Below, one piece after another: positions 41,255-49,173 of a stretch of DNA of 64,000 bases. Below the pieces are notes generated by a model. It was given only the letters and a program-made list of their open reading frames with translations, was not told where the DNA came from and searched no databases. Both the position numbers and the translations under genes were made by a program. How positions within the stretch are numbered: position 1 is the stretch's first letter; the number at the start of each line of letters is the position of its first letter. Source of the stretch: Paenibacillus sp. FSL R5-0517 (lineage in GTDB: Bacteria > Bacillota > Bacilli > Paenibacillales > Paenibacillaceae); contig NZ_CP150235.1 in the NCBI RefSeq assembly GCF_037974355.1, positions 4,712,001 through 4,776,000 of the forward strand, in the 5' to 3' direction.

Positions 41255-42403
41255 TTATCCTACATTGGGAATGGCCTGTTGGCGCAGTAAAGGCAGTGTC
41301 ACCTCAAACTGTGTACCTATTCCCTCGGTACTCTCTACTGTAATCTGGCCATTCATCAGTTCCAGCAGTTCTTTGCAGATGGTCAGCCCCAGCCCGCTTC
41401 CGCCAAATCGACGCGCATGGGAGATGTCAGTCTGGGTAAATGCATCAAACAATTGTTCAATCTGATGCTGAGGAATGCCAATTCCCGTATCACGCACAGA
41501 GAATACCAAAACTATGGTATCCATGATTTGTTTCCTCACATCCACCTGTAACTGCACTTCACCTTGTTCCGTGAACTTGATCGCATTACTCAGCAAATTA
41601 TCCAGTACCTGCCGAAGTCTTAGCGGGTCACCGATAAGCACATCGGGAACATTCAGATCAGCATGACAGAGCAAACGTATGTGTTTATTCCGCGCTGCAG
41701 GCTCATGTGTCTTTACAATCTGTTGAATCAGCTTCAACGGTTGAAACTCAATGTTTTCGACATCCATTTTGCCTCTGCCCAGTTTCGCCATATCCAGGCT
41801 ATTGTTAACGATGTTAAGCAACGCCTCACTCGATTGACGTGCAAGCTCCAGATATTCTCTCTGCTCATCCGTAATTTCACCCATACTGGCAAGTTCGATC
41901 ATTCCCATAATGCCGTTGAGCGGGGTACGAAGCTCGTGATTCAGCTTTCCGATGAATTCCAATTGCCCTCTGCTGTTCATCTCAGCCATGGAAGTTGCGA
42001 ATTTTAACTGTTGTTCGGCATACTTCCGTTCTGAGATATCATATTGAATGCCTACAAAATATAAACACTCCCCAGATTCATTAAAGATCGGATCAATATT
42101 CAGTTCGTTCCAGAACTTCTGGCCACTTTTTGTATAATTTAAGATATCAATCTTAATGGACTGTTGTTTCTTTAATGCATCACGAATCTGCATTACTGTT
42201 TCGGGGTCTGTGTCCTGTCCTTGCAAGAATCGGCAATTCTGTCCTACAGACTCTTCATACGTGTATCCTGTCAGCCGGGTAAAGTGTTCGTTTACATACA
42301 TGAGCGGAAGCTCAGGCAAGGTAGCATCGACCACGGTCACGGAGGATTTCACTTTCGAGATGATAAATTCCCACTGTAATGGGAGTTGATTATGTTGGCT
42401 CAT
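41255..42403 (-). CDS. LOV-domain blue-light sensor histidine kinase
   Basis: 382 residues. The N-terminal LOV domain has the canonical GQNCRFLQ motif; the Cys57 thiol forms the flavin adduct on light. FMN-binding NYTKSGQKFWNEL (89-101) and the Gln in YFVGIQYDIS (Gln120) match. A coiled helix joins it to a HisKA domain with His156 in LNHELRTPLNG and an HATPase: N-box QVLDNLLSNAIKF, DTGIGIP and GGSGLGLTI. No transmembrane segment and no receiver domain, and no response regulator next to it. ATG 42403 after AAGGAGGAAGGC. In B. subtilis the LOV protein YtvA acts through the stressosome; this is a different architecture. Confidence 0.92.
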   Translation of the reverse strand: MSQHNQLPLQWEFIISKVKSSVTVVDATLPELPLMYVNEHFTRLTGYTYEESVGQNCRFLQGQDTDPETVMQIRDALKKQQSIKIDILNYTKSGQKFWNELNIDPIFNESGECLYFVGIQYDISERKYAEQQLKFATSMAEMNSRGQLEFIGKLNHELRTPLNGIMGMIELASMGEITDEQREYLELARQSSEALLNIVNNSLDMAKLGRGKMDVENIEFQPLKLIQQIVKTHEPAARNKHIRLLCHADLNVPDVLIGDPLRLRQVLDNLLSNAIKFTEQGEVQLQVDVRKQIMDTIVLVFSVRDTGIGIPQHQIEQLFDAFTQTDISHARRFGGSGLGLTICKELLELMNGQITVESTEGIGTQFEVTLPLLRQQAIPNVG

Positions 42404-42608
42404 GCCTTCCTCCTTCATCTCACACACGTTAATGTTTATATAGTCTGTATTCGTACATTATATGGAGATACAACTAACCAAATGGTATGTGTTGATATTG
42501 GAACAATATATTTTAATTGTAACACAGTTATTCAAGTCGTGTGGTTTATGGGTAATAGTTGATAACTAACATTCGACATTAACCTATCTGTCATCAGGAG
42601 GAATACGC

Positions 42609-42677
42609 ATGAAATTTCTGTTAATCATCATCATTATTATTTTGATCGTAGTCTTTTTTACCAGACGTAAACGTTAA
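42609..42677 (+). CDS. 22-residue hydrophobic microprotein
   Basis: MKFLLIIIIIILIVVFFTRRKR: one transmembrane helix with a basic tail, so the C-terminus faces the cytoplasm. CAGGAGGAATACGC gives an ideal ribosome binding site, and the stop is in frame. Thirty-seven bases later comes the DUF6199-like gene, so it may be the first gene of a small operon. Real expression needs proof. Confidence 0.55.
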   Translation: MKFLLIIIIIILIVVFFTRRKR

Positions 42678-42714
42678 GATGAGATTGTTATGTAAGTAAG
42701 AAAGGAAGATGGGT

Positions 42715-42903
42715 ATGAGAACCCTCTTTTTTATATTCATGGTACTCTGTATCATCAATTTCTGTTTCCCAAAATTCGGCTGGTATCTGCGCTATGGCTG
42801 GATTTTCCGCGGTGAGGCCGAACCCAGCAGGCCTTATATGACGATGGTAAGAACGACCAGCCTGCTGATGTTACTTATCGCCTTCACACTCACTATGGCA
42901 TGA
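42715..42903 (+). CDS. DUF6199-like small membrane protein
   Basis: 62 residues in two membrane segments (LFFIFMVLCIINFCFP and TTSLLMLLIAFTLTMA), with PKFGWYLRYGWIFRGEAEPSRPYMTMVR between. The P-x-x-G/W-Y-x-x-Y-G-W-x-F-x-G-A-E-P-S motif is that of DUF6199. ATG 42715 (MRTLFF) is better spaced to AAAGGAAG than ATG 42709. Function unknown. Confidence 0.75.
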   Translation: MRTLFFIFMVLCIINFCFPKFGWYLRYGWIFRGEAEPSRPYMTMVRTTSLLMLLIAFTLTMA

Positions 42904-42922
42904 ACGTTAACCATTAGAAGAT

Positions 42923-42951
42923 GACTGCCCTGTTGGGCAGTTTCTTTTTTT
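42923..42951 (+). terminator. terminator of the DUF6199-like gene
   Basis: ACTGCC/GGCAGT stem with a short loop, then TTTCTTTTTTTG. Confidence 0.9.
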
Positions 42952-43047
42952 GTGCTGAAATGACGGGAAAATGATAACTTTGTTTGTGGTGTAATGATGA
43001 CAATGCCCGTAATATAGATATATCGTTTCGGAAAGGACATCACTGGC

Positions 43048-44271
43048 ATGAACATCGCATTTTATCCGTATTGGGCCGCCAAAACGCTGCTCTCGCTTAT
43101 TAATGTCATATATATCATGGTCATTACTACGTTGATTTACAGTCACACTGGATCGGTACTCTATGCTGCAATGTTTCCACTAATTCAGATCATTACACAT
43201 ATAACAGCAGGTTTCACTTTGCCATTACTTGTGAACCATTTCCCATTCTCCAAACTATTGATCCGCATTTCCATAGCCAAAACATTCATCATGACCTGTG
43301 TAGCCATTTCATTGAGTCACTTAATTTCACAGCTACCGCTTCTATTGATCGGCATGGCCGTACTATCCTTTTTGAATGGATGGGAATCCCTGTTACTGAA
43401 TGCTTTGACACCACAATTGGTTCAGGGAGAAGATCTTGCAAAAGCCAATAGCCTCCTCACTTTCTCCAACCAGACTGTAACCATTGTCGGTTACGCCATG
43501 ACGGGATTCGCCGTGATGAACTGGGGGGCGTCACAGACTTTCTGGGCAGCTACAAGCCTGTCCTGGGCCGTTCTAATTTTCCTAATTACCCTTGGCTCGC
43601 TCACACGCGGTATAGAACAATCCCAGGAATCTGATGTACCGCGTCACGAATGGAGGGAAGGCTGGAGTATGCTCCGGAAGAATCCAACATTACGACTGAT
43701 CACGCTTATGGACATTGCCCAGGCACTTGCGGGTTCGATCTGGATTGGAGCTATAACGCTGGCCTTTGCAAAAGAAGTTCTGGCACGAGGAGAAGGCTGG
43801 TGGGGACTTATGAACTCGAGTTACGCTGTTGGAACCATGCTTGGAGGTATGCTGGCTCTTGCACTGGCCAAACGGATTCGGAAGCATTTAATCGCTAGCA
43901 TGACCATGGGTTCTCTTCTCTTGAGCATGCTGACCATCGTTTATGGTATAAACAACCTGCCATGGCTCGCTCTGGTGTTATGCATTATCATGGGTCCAGT
44001 TCATCAGATTCGTAATCTGGCTCAGCAGACAGCGCTTCAGAACAGTGTCCCTGTCGAATCTCTAACCCAGGTATACGCCACACATGGCGTCCTGATCTCC
44101 ACGGTTACGAGTGTGTCCATAGTTATCTTTGGTCTAGCCGCTGATCAGCTGGGCGTTCAATGGGTGTACCTCATTGGTGGAGCCTTATTCCTCGCGTCTG
44201 CAATATGCTCATTATTACTCGGCACGGTTCACAGGAGCCAGCCCATTGCTAAACATACGAAAAATATGTAA
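43048..44271 (+). CDS. MFS transporter, macrolide-efflux-like
   Basis: A 407-residue permease with about twelve hydrophobic segments. The N-terminal half has ISIAKTFIMTCVAISL and LNALTPQLVQGEDLAKANSLLTFSNQTVTIVGYAMTGF, the ALxPxLVxxxxLxxANSL pattern typical of the MefA/YkuC-like group of MFS exporters. No ABC domain. Substrate unknown. ATG follows GGAAAGGACATCACTGGC. It is alone between terminators. Confidence 0.87.
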   Translation: MNIAFYPYWAAKTLLSLINVIYIMVITTLIYSHTGSVLYAAMFPLIQIITHITAGFTLPLLVNHFPFSKLLIRISIAKTFIMTCVAISLSHLISQLPLLLIGMAVLSFLNGWESLLLNALTPQLVQGEDLAKANSLLTFSNQTVTIVGYAMTGFAVMNWGASQTFWAATSLSWAVLIFLITLGSLTRGIEQSQESDVPRHEWREGWSMLRKNPTLRLITLMDIAQALAGSIWIGAITLAFAKEVLARGEGWWGLMNSSYAVGTMLGGMLALALAKRIRKHLIASMTMGSLLLSMLTIVYGINNLPWLALVLCIIMGPVHQIRNLAQQTALQNSVPVESLTQVYATHGVLISTVTSVSIVIFGLAADQLGVQWVYLIGGALFLASAICSLLLGTVHRSQPIAKHTKNM

Positions 44272-44273
44272 AT

Positions 44274-44300
44274 CAAAAAGACGAGCATCCTCTGCTCGTC
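44274..44300. terminator. terminator between the convergent MFS and DUF1904 genes
   Basis: GACGAG/CTCGTC stem; the minus-strand side is followed by TTTTTGATTT. Confidence 0.8.
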
Positions 44301-44310
44301 CCATACAATC

Positions 44311-44640
44311 TCAATCCAATCGATAATCTGTCAGCGGCTTGCCTTGTTTATAGTACAAGGTGGGTGACAATATGTTGAAGAAAATATGTACATCCGGCAT
44401 GTACGCTTCTTCCAGAATAGCCTGCAACGACGATGCAATCCGGTTATGGACCTCCTGATCACGTTGAAACATCAAAATCTCTATAGAAGCCGGAGAAGGT
44501 GTTAGCGCTTGTACATCATGACGCTCTGCCTTCATTCTCTCCCGTGGAATATGAGTAATAAGGGCCATCTGCTCTGTAATTTGCGGTACAACTTCCTCTA
44601 GTTGAGGACCTGTAAATCCTTTAAAGCGAATAAACGGCAT
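44311..44640 (-). CDS. DUF1904 family protein
   Basis: 109 residues: MPFIRFKGFTGPQLEEVVPQITEQMALITHIPRERMKAERHDV ... IFFNILSPTLYYKQGKPLTDYRLD. The MPxxRxxG start, central PRExxxxE and the HIFFxxLxPxxYYxxGxxF end are characteristic of DUF1904, a tautomerase-like fold of unknown role. The start at 44640 follows GAAGGGATAGCA; an upstream in-frame ATG at 44691 is unlikely. Monocistronic. Confidence 0.85.
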   Translation of the reverse strand: MPFIRFKGFTGPQLEEVVPQITEQMALITHIPRERMKAERHDVQALTPSPASIEILMFQRDQEVHNRIASSLQAILEEAYMPDVHIFFNILSPTLYYKQGKPLTDYRLD

Positions 44641-44741
44641 TGCTATCCCTTCAATCTCTGTTAATAGTCTCTTATGTGATTTTAAGCACATTGTTTTCAG
44701 TTGTCAAATGTCATGGATGACATATGTTGTTTCTTATTTAT

Positions 44742-44773
44742 AGGAAAAGCCCCGCTGAAGTCTCAGCGGAGCC
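44742..44773 (-). terminator. terminator of the second YjcZ-type gene
   Basis: Minus-strand stem GCTCCGCTGA/TCAGCGGGGC followed by TTTTCC. Confidence 0.8.
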
Positions 44774-44799
44774 ACTGTTTACACGTTACTATACGTGAC

Positions 44800-44919
44800 T
44801 TACAGCCAGAAAGATTTTGTGATGATCACGAGCAGGATGAAAAGCACGAGAATCGCACTTGTAGAAGTCCATCCACCGAATCCACCAACATTGCCACAAC
44901 CGTATCCAACTTGACTCAT
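44800..44919 (-). CDS. YjcZ-family sporulation microprotein, second copy
   Basis: 39 residues: MSQVGYGCGNVGGFGGWTST then AILVLFILLVII and TKSFWL. It shares the Gly-rich head and the near-identical WTST-x-AILVLFILLVII helix with the protein at 31009-31137, so they are paralogues. AAAGGAGG is nine bases from the ATG. Sporulation association is by family. Confidence 0.85.
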   Translation of the reverse strand: MSQVGYGCGNVGGFGGWTSTSAILVLFILLVIITKSFWL

Positions 44920-45035
44920 TTGATTGGCCTCCTTTGAATTTCAAGGTATGCCATAACATATGCGTATTCTGTGCAAGTGACCGGGCGAATCGGCAAGTTC
45001 AACAGCCCATTCATCTTGGATTCATACCCGTTATT

Positions 45036-45710
45036 TTAACTGGATGGGGCGATGGAGATTTTCAATTGTTTTTCTTCTGATTCCTTAGATGAAGGCTCCG
45101 TAATTCCTCTGTCTAGAAGGATTGTACGAGTACGTGTATCACTTCGGGATGCCAGAACAACCTCGCCATCAGGTGTTATACAATAGGAAATTGGAATGGA
45201 GATCTCGCTGTCGCGGTAGGAACCATCCGCATGGCTTGTCCCCATGACAATACAATGCTGCTGCATGGCGATCTTACTCGCCTCTTCAACCCACTCACTG
45301 TACTGCTCTTCACTGAACATCCCCACACCAATGGAATGCATCACAATATCCACATTTCCTATACTCTCGTTGGAAAATCCTTGCAGGACAAGCTCATCAC
45401 ACAACAACGTGCTTATTTTCCACCCCTGTTCCACGATCGTCTCAGCAGGTGTATATTTAGCTTTCTCCAATACAATCTCTCCAGCTTTACTGATGATGAT
45501 CGATCGGTCCTTCGGACGTTCTTGCAACCTGCGATGACCTGATACAATCATGGTTCCGTATTCAGCCGCCAAGCGGCAAGCGTCTTCGACATTCTGGTTG
45601 AGATAACCTTCAGGATAGAATATTATATCCGCATCTGGGTGTTGCTTAAGTTCGGCTTCAAGCTGCAGCAGATGCTGTTCCAGCCTGGGTTGTCCAATGA
45701 TAATTTTCAT
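45036..45710 (-). CDS. nitrilase/carbon-nitrogen hydrolase superfamily protein
   Basis: 224 residues. The catalytic triad is visible: Glu34 in IIFYPEGYL, Lys83 or Lys85 in VLEKAKYTPAE and Cys104 in STLLCDELV. It is an amidase-like enzyme that hydrolyses C-N bonds through a Cys acyl intermediate. Substrate unknown; not the large omega-amidase form. ATG 45710 after CGGGGGATACCGA; the leading 12 residues from ATG 45746 are not supported. A terminator-like hairpin lies just upstream (45731-45770). Confidence 0.78.
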   Translation of the reverse strand: MKIIIGQPRLEQHLLQLEAELKQHPDADIIFYPEGYLNQNVEDACRLAAEYGTMIVSGHRRLQERPKDRSIIISKAGEIVLEKAKYTPAETIVEQGWKISTLLCDELVLQGFSNESIGNVDIVMHSIGVGMFSEEQYSEWVEEASKIAMQQHCIVMGTSHADGSYRDSEISIPISYCITPDGEVVLASRSDTRTRTILLDRGITEPSSKESEEKQLKISIAPSS

Positions 45711-45730
45711 TCGGTATCCCCCGTTCAATA

Positions 45731-45857
45731 ATAAAAACCGGTTCATACCTGAATAAGGTACGAAACCGGCTTAAAGGTTGTACGAGCAGTATTCATGCGC
45801 ATCGTATTTGCTTCAAGAGTAATTGATTCTCATGTTATTGTTCGATAAATCAATTAC
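45731..45857 (-). terminator. two hairpins between the 59-residue peptide and the nitrilase genes
   Basis: First a perfect GTAATTGATT/AATCAATTAC stem (45819-45857), then CCGGTT..TACCT/AGGTA..AACCGG followed by TTTTTATT (45731-45770). The second is a good terminator that ends just before the nitrilase ribosome binding site. Confidence 0.6.
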
Positions 45858-45880
45858 CTTTACAGTTCAGTGCTATGTAG

Positions 45881-46060
45881 TTAGGCATTTCTACGTTCAA
45901 TACTATCATATATAGCCTGCCCATCATAGCTTCGATCTGTACCGATGTCTTTCACAAAGAGGGCGCTGCCTGCGGCACTATTCGCATTAACAGACAGCAC
46001 GCTAAACGCACCCACAATCCACATTAATGGATATAATGCAACGGATAAGGCTTTTTTCAT
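45881..46060 (-). CDS. 59-residue exported peptide, unknown function
   Basis: MKKALSVALYPLMWIVGAFSVLSVNANSAAG is a signal peptide with possible cleavage after NANS or SAA; the mature peptide of about 30 residues is SALFVKDIGTDRSYDGQAIYDSIERRNA-like. AAAGGAG is seven bases before the ATG. It could be an extracellular signal (Phr- or NprX-like), or an unknown small secreted factor. No cognate receptor gene lies next to it. Two hairpins follow. Confidence 0.6.
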   Translation of the reverse strand: MKKALSVALYPLMWIVGAFSVLSVNANSAAGSALFVKDIGTDRSYDGQAIYDSIERRNA

Positions 46061-46198
46061 ACCGTTGTCTCCTTTTCTGTTGAAATAGTTGATTGGTTTA
46101 ATATCCCATTAATACGATTAAAACCCAATTAGGTTTCAATTTTATATACAACCATCCCTATTTCTATACATATAGGAGACAAGACTACAATGCTCCGT

Positions 46199-47755
46199 TC
46201 AGATTAACTCAAAACTCTGGAGCAACGCTGCCGCCTCTTCATGTTGCGGTTCCAGAGCGAGCACTTGATGGGTATAGGAAAGTGTTTCTTCTTCCAGTTC
46301 AAGTTCATAACAGCACACGGCCAAGTCGTACAAGACGGCTGGATTATGGTTACTTGGATCTGCAACCAATGATATCTCCAGAAACCGTTTCGCATCCTCA
46401 TACATATACATTTCATATAATAGCTGCCCTGCCAGAAATGCAAGCCCCCCTTGCTGTTCCATCACATAATAGGACGACCACATCGTATGAATACCAGACT
46501 GAATATCGAGCATTTCCTCATCACTTGCATCAGGAAGAAGACTGGAGATGTGCGTCGCACTATGGATTAAGAACTCAGCGTCATATCCACCCAGACGCCA
46601 GAACGGCAATATATGCTTCAACTCCATAGTCTCTATTTGAGAGTCTACCCATTGTTTCATGCTAAAAAAGTCATCCGGTCCGAAACGTTCCACAAATCGA
46701 TGATAGGCCAGACGTGTGTTCACGAAACTGATTGGTTCATCCACCATCAACATGCACCCGACATTCAGATCTTTATAATGATGTGTTGTGAATCGAGTAT
46801 GTGCTCCCTGTTGTTCCAAAACATATTGAATCGCATGGTAGTTGGCTGTCAAAGAAAAACTTCCATGAAGAACGAATTCAGGTGGCTCTGCGAACTTCCA
46901 GTTATCCAGACGATGATCCCCTTTATCAGCAGTAATCAACACATAACCTGACTGCGACAGCTTGTTTAACCGTTCAAGACAGGACAAGCCAATTGCGGGA
47001 AAAAGGATGTGCGAGTCCTCCAGCTCCTCTTTGTACAATGTGATAAGGCTCTTGTATGGATAGTTATCTGCACTGTATTCAGGCGCCCGGCGATACTCAT
47101 AACTGAGCGTCATGTTCTTCAACATCTCAGCGGGATCCAGATCATGACGACGATCAGGAGACTGAACGAGCAGATCACACTCATATATCTCGCCAGACCC
47201 AATATAGATTAGTTCCTGCGGAATGCTGTCAAAAAAGTAATTGGCAATCAGCAACAACGGTTGTTTCAGATCACCGGGCCGTATAACCGTGCCTGCGACG
47301 ACCAGATTTAATTCTGTATCCTTTACAGCGTCAAAACGTGCAAAATCCACTATGCCTTGTTGAATAAAGGATTGCATGGATGGATGCTCTTGCCAACCGA
47401 GCACATTCTCCGCTACAAGATCGGTCATTACATATCTGAAAGGTGGTAACTGTATTCCCGCAAATTGTTTGAGTTCCAGCAGCTTCAAGAGAATTTGATG
47501 CGCCAAACGCCCGACTCCTGCCCCAAGTTCCAGAATGGTGACGGTCTCGGTAATCTGTCCCTTGTTCGCGAGATCCTGAAGAAATCCAAAAATCATCTCT
47601 GCATACGCTGTGGCAATCATCGGATTACTGGTAATATATTGTGGGACTTGATTCTCTGTCCAAGCTTGCAAGCCCTTCTGTTCATAATAGGCTCTCTGCC
47701 AATCCCAGACCGGAGCTTCACTGTAACGAAAACGTTGACTTTCATTTGACGTCAT
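46199..47755 (-). CDS. SAM-dependent methyltransferase with a TPR-like C-terminus
   Basis: About 518 residues. The first part has a class I methyltransferase motif, TILELGAGVGRLAHQIL (near residues 73-89), in a MidA/NDUFAF7-like setting (LIANYFFDSIPQE). The C-terminal 100 residues carry repeated helix pairs (LYEMYMYEDAKRFLEISLVADP ... VLYDLAVCCYELELEEETLSYTHQVLALEP), as in TPR. Start: ATG 47755 (MTSNESQRF) after AGCAGG; a TTG at 47833 would add 26 residues but has a weak site. Target unknown; protein-arginine methylation is the MidA precedent. Confidence 0.75.
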   Translation of the reverse strand: MTSNESQRFRYSEAPVWDWQRAYYEQKGLQAWTENQVPQYITSNPMIATAYAEMIFGFLQDLANKGQITETVTILELGAGVGRLAHQILLKLLELKQFAGIQLPPFRYVMTDLVAENVLGWQEHPSMQSFIQQGIVDFARFDAVKDTELNLVVAGTVIRPGDLKQPLLLIANYFFDSIPQELIYIGSGEIYECDLLVQSPDRRHDLDPAEMLKNMTLSYEYRRAPEYSADNYPYKSLITLYKEELEDSHILFPAIGLSCLERLNKLSQSGYVLITADKGDHRLDNWKFAEPPEFVLHGSFSLTANYHAIQYVLEQQGAHTRFTTHHYKDLNVGCMLMVDEPISFVNTRLAYHRFVERFGPDDFFSMKQWVDSQIETMELKHILPFWRLGGYDAEFLIHSATHISSLLPDASDEEMLDIQSGIHTMWSSYYVMEQQGGLAFLAGQLLYEMYMYEDAKRFLEISLVADPSNHNPAVLYDLAVCCYELELEEETLSYTHQVLALEPQHEEAAALLQSFELI

Positions 47756-47904
47756 TAAAATGGAAACCTGCTTTCTATCAATAATTTCATAAAATTCTCG
47801 GATGTTATAGATACTACTTATTTTCAATGCCAATCAATCTCTGTACATGCATTATATCATAGAACCCTGCCTACTCGATGAAGATCAGTTTCCCCTCTTA
47901 AACA

Positions 47905-47933
47905 CGAAAAAAACCTGCTTTTGAGGGCAGGTC
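47905..47933 (-). terminator. terminator of the beta-rich protein gene
   Basis: ACCTGC/GCAGGT stem followed by TTTTTTTCG on the minus strand. Confidence 0.85.
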
Positions 47934-47990
47934 TGTGAGTCTTTTCATTAAGAAGACTATTAATATATTTTTAAAACAAGGATGGTAACA

Positions 47991-48416
47991 TTAGTCCGAA
48001 TACAAAGCTCCCTCAAAGTTTTCAGGTCCTACACGGATCGTACCAAGCAAGTTGGAGCTGATAAATGCCGTGTACGTCAATTGAGGGGTTACTGGCGGAT
48101 CGAAGTCACTTGCCGAGAACGTAATTACCTGAGGTGCCAATACACTTAAATTGAAAGTTGAAGTTGCCGAATATATAACTGGGTCTGTTGACAAAGTTCC
48201 TCTGACAATCGTAATCGTTATACCCACGAGTGCCAGTGGCAGTTGCACAGATACCGTTCCCGTAAATTGCACCCGCGGGTTAGCTCCAATACTGCCTCCT
48301 GTGATTAGACCGATCTGGCCAAATAATTGTGGCGTGTTAATAACAAGGATTGGTATTGCGATCGAGTTCGCCAAGCTCGCATTCTGCGAAGTTCTTGCAT
48401 CAATAAATTGACTCAT
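47991..48416 (-). CDS. beta-rich secreted-like or spore-surface protein, unknown
   Basis: 141 residues, almost all strands with no Cys or Trp: SIAIPILVINTPQLFGQIGLITGG ... RVQFTGTVSVQLPLALVGITITIVRGTLSTDPVIYSATSTFNLS ... PQLTYTAFISSNLLGTIRVGP. There is no clear signal peptide. The regular spacing and absence of Cys suggest a jelly-roll like BclA C-terminal or TNF-like exosporium domain, but identity is not certain. ATG after AGGAGGTAGATTTC. Monocistronic. Confidence 0.65.
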   Translation of the reverse strand: MSQFIDARTSQNASLANSIAIPILVINTPQLFGQIGLITGGSIGANPRVQFTGTVSVQLPLALVGITITIVRGTLSTDPVIYSATSTFNLSVLAPQVITFSASDFDPPVTPQLTYTAFISSNLLGTIRVGPENFEGALYSD

Positions 48417-48563
48417 GAAATCTACCTCCTAGGGTTGGGATAAGGTAGTATATGCGAGATTTGAGATATGGCATGGACATACATTGACTTGCACAAAAAA
48501 GGGCATATTAGAAAGATACCAACAACAAAGTTACGCATTTGCTCTAACAGCTGATTGCAGACA

Positions 48564-48591
48564 GAAAAAAACCCTTGCTAGGCAAGGGTTT
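48564..48591 (-). terminator. terminator of the tRNA-fMet/tRNA-Ile2 unit
   Basis: 9-bp stem AACCCTTGC/GCAAGGGTT followed by TTTTTCTG. Confidence 0.9.
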
Positions 48592-48599
48592 CAAGAGTA

Positions 48600-48673
48600 T
48601 GGGCCCTACAGGACTCGAACCTGTGACCAATCGGTTATGAGCCGACCGCTCTAACCAACTGAGCTAAGGGCCC
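48600..48673 (-). tRNA. tRNA with CAT anticodon, likely tRNA-Ile2
   Basis: 74 bases: acceptor GGGCCCT/AGGGCCC, anticodon loop CTCATAA, T-arm ACAGG TTCGAGT CCTGT, discriminator A. The GGCTCATAACC stem and the GGxCCxT acceptor resemble lysidine-modified Ile2 tRNAs (ileX-type) more than elongator Met, so charging depends on TilS modification. Confidence 0.85.
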
Positions 48674-48729
48674 TAGACATAATGTATAACGTGCAGATGA
48701 TGGCTGTAAATCATCCAAGTGAAACTAAA

Positions 48730-48803
<74 letters not shown>

Positions 48804-48835
48804 TCAGTAAGAAATATTAAAACAGCGACTTAATT

Positions 48836-48865
48836 AATATACACTATTGTTACCCTATAAGTCAA
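48836..48865 (-). promoter_or_regulatory. promoter of the tRNA-fMet/tRNA-Ile2 unit
   Basis: TTGACT and TATATT on the minus strand with an 18-base spacer, 33 bases before tRNA-fMet. Confidence 0.75.
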
Positions 48866-48874
48866 GGGGTAATG

Positions 48875-49066
48875 TCAGGGAATAAATCGCACACCGTAAC
48901 GACCCTTGCGTGATCGATAAACTTCCACTTCCGCCGGTTCATTATGACCATATATCCATCCATCCTGTTCCATACGCTTGGCCAGACATCCTGCCTGAAA
49001 TTTGGTTGCATACAACTTGCTGAAATATACCCAGTGCATACCGCTCGTCCTTTCCGGAGTCGTCAT
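48875..49066 (-). CDS. small conserved-looking hypothetical protein
   Basis: 63 residues, or 54 if started at ATG 49039 (MHWVYFSKLYATKFQAGCLAKR) behind AAAGGACGAGCGGT. It ends EQDGWIYGHNEPAEVEVYRSRKGRYGVRFIP. Mixed helix then strands; no signal or membrane segment. The internal start with its good site is preferred by spacing. Function unknown. Confidence 0.58.
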   Translation of the reverse strand: MTTPERTSGMHWVYFSKLYATKFQAGCLAKRMEQDGWIYGHNEPAEVEVYRSRKGRYGVRFIP

Positions 49067-49101
49067 TTATTCCTGCTTTTTGTAGAATACCCCATTTTCA
49101 T

Positions 49102-49139
49102 AAAAATAGCCGCCAAAGATAAAATCTTCAGCGGCTATC
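49102..49139 (-). terminator. terminator of the ABC/efflux operon
   Basis: Stem ATAGCCGC/GCGGCTAT with an inner AGAT/ATCT pair, followed by TTTTTATG, about 35 bases after the stop at 49174. Confidence 0.9.
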
Positions 49140-49173
49140 CTTATAATAAAACTACTCAATCAACTCTCATTTC

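Noticed and set aside
46139..46215. AGGAG plus ATG near 46190 on the plus strand
   Set aside because: The frame is only MLRSD before a stop.
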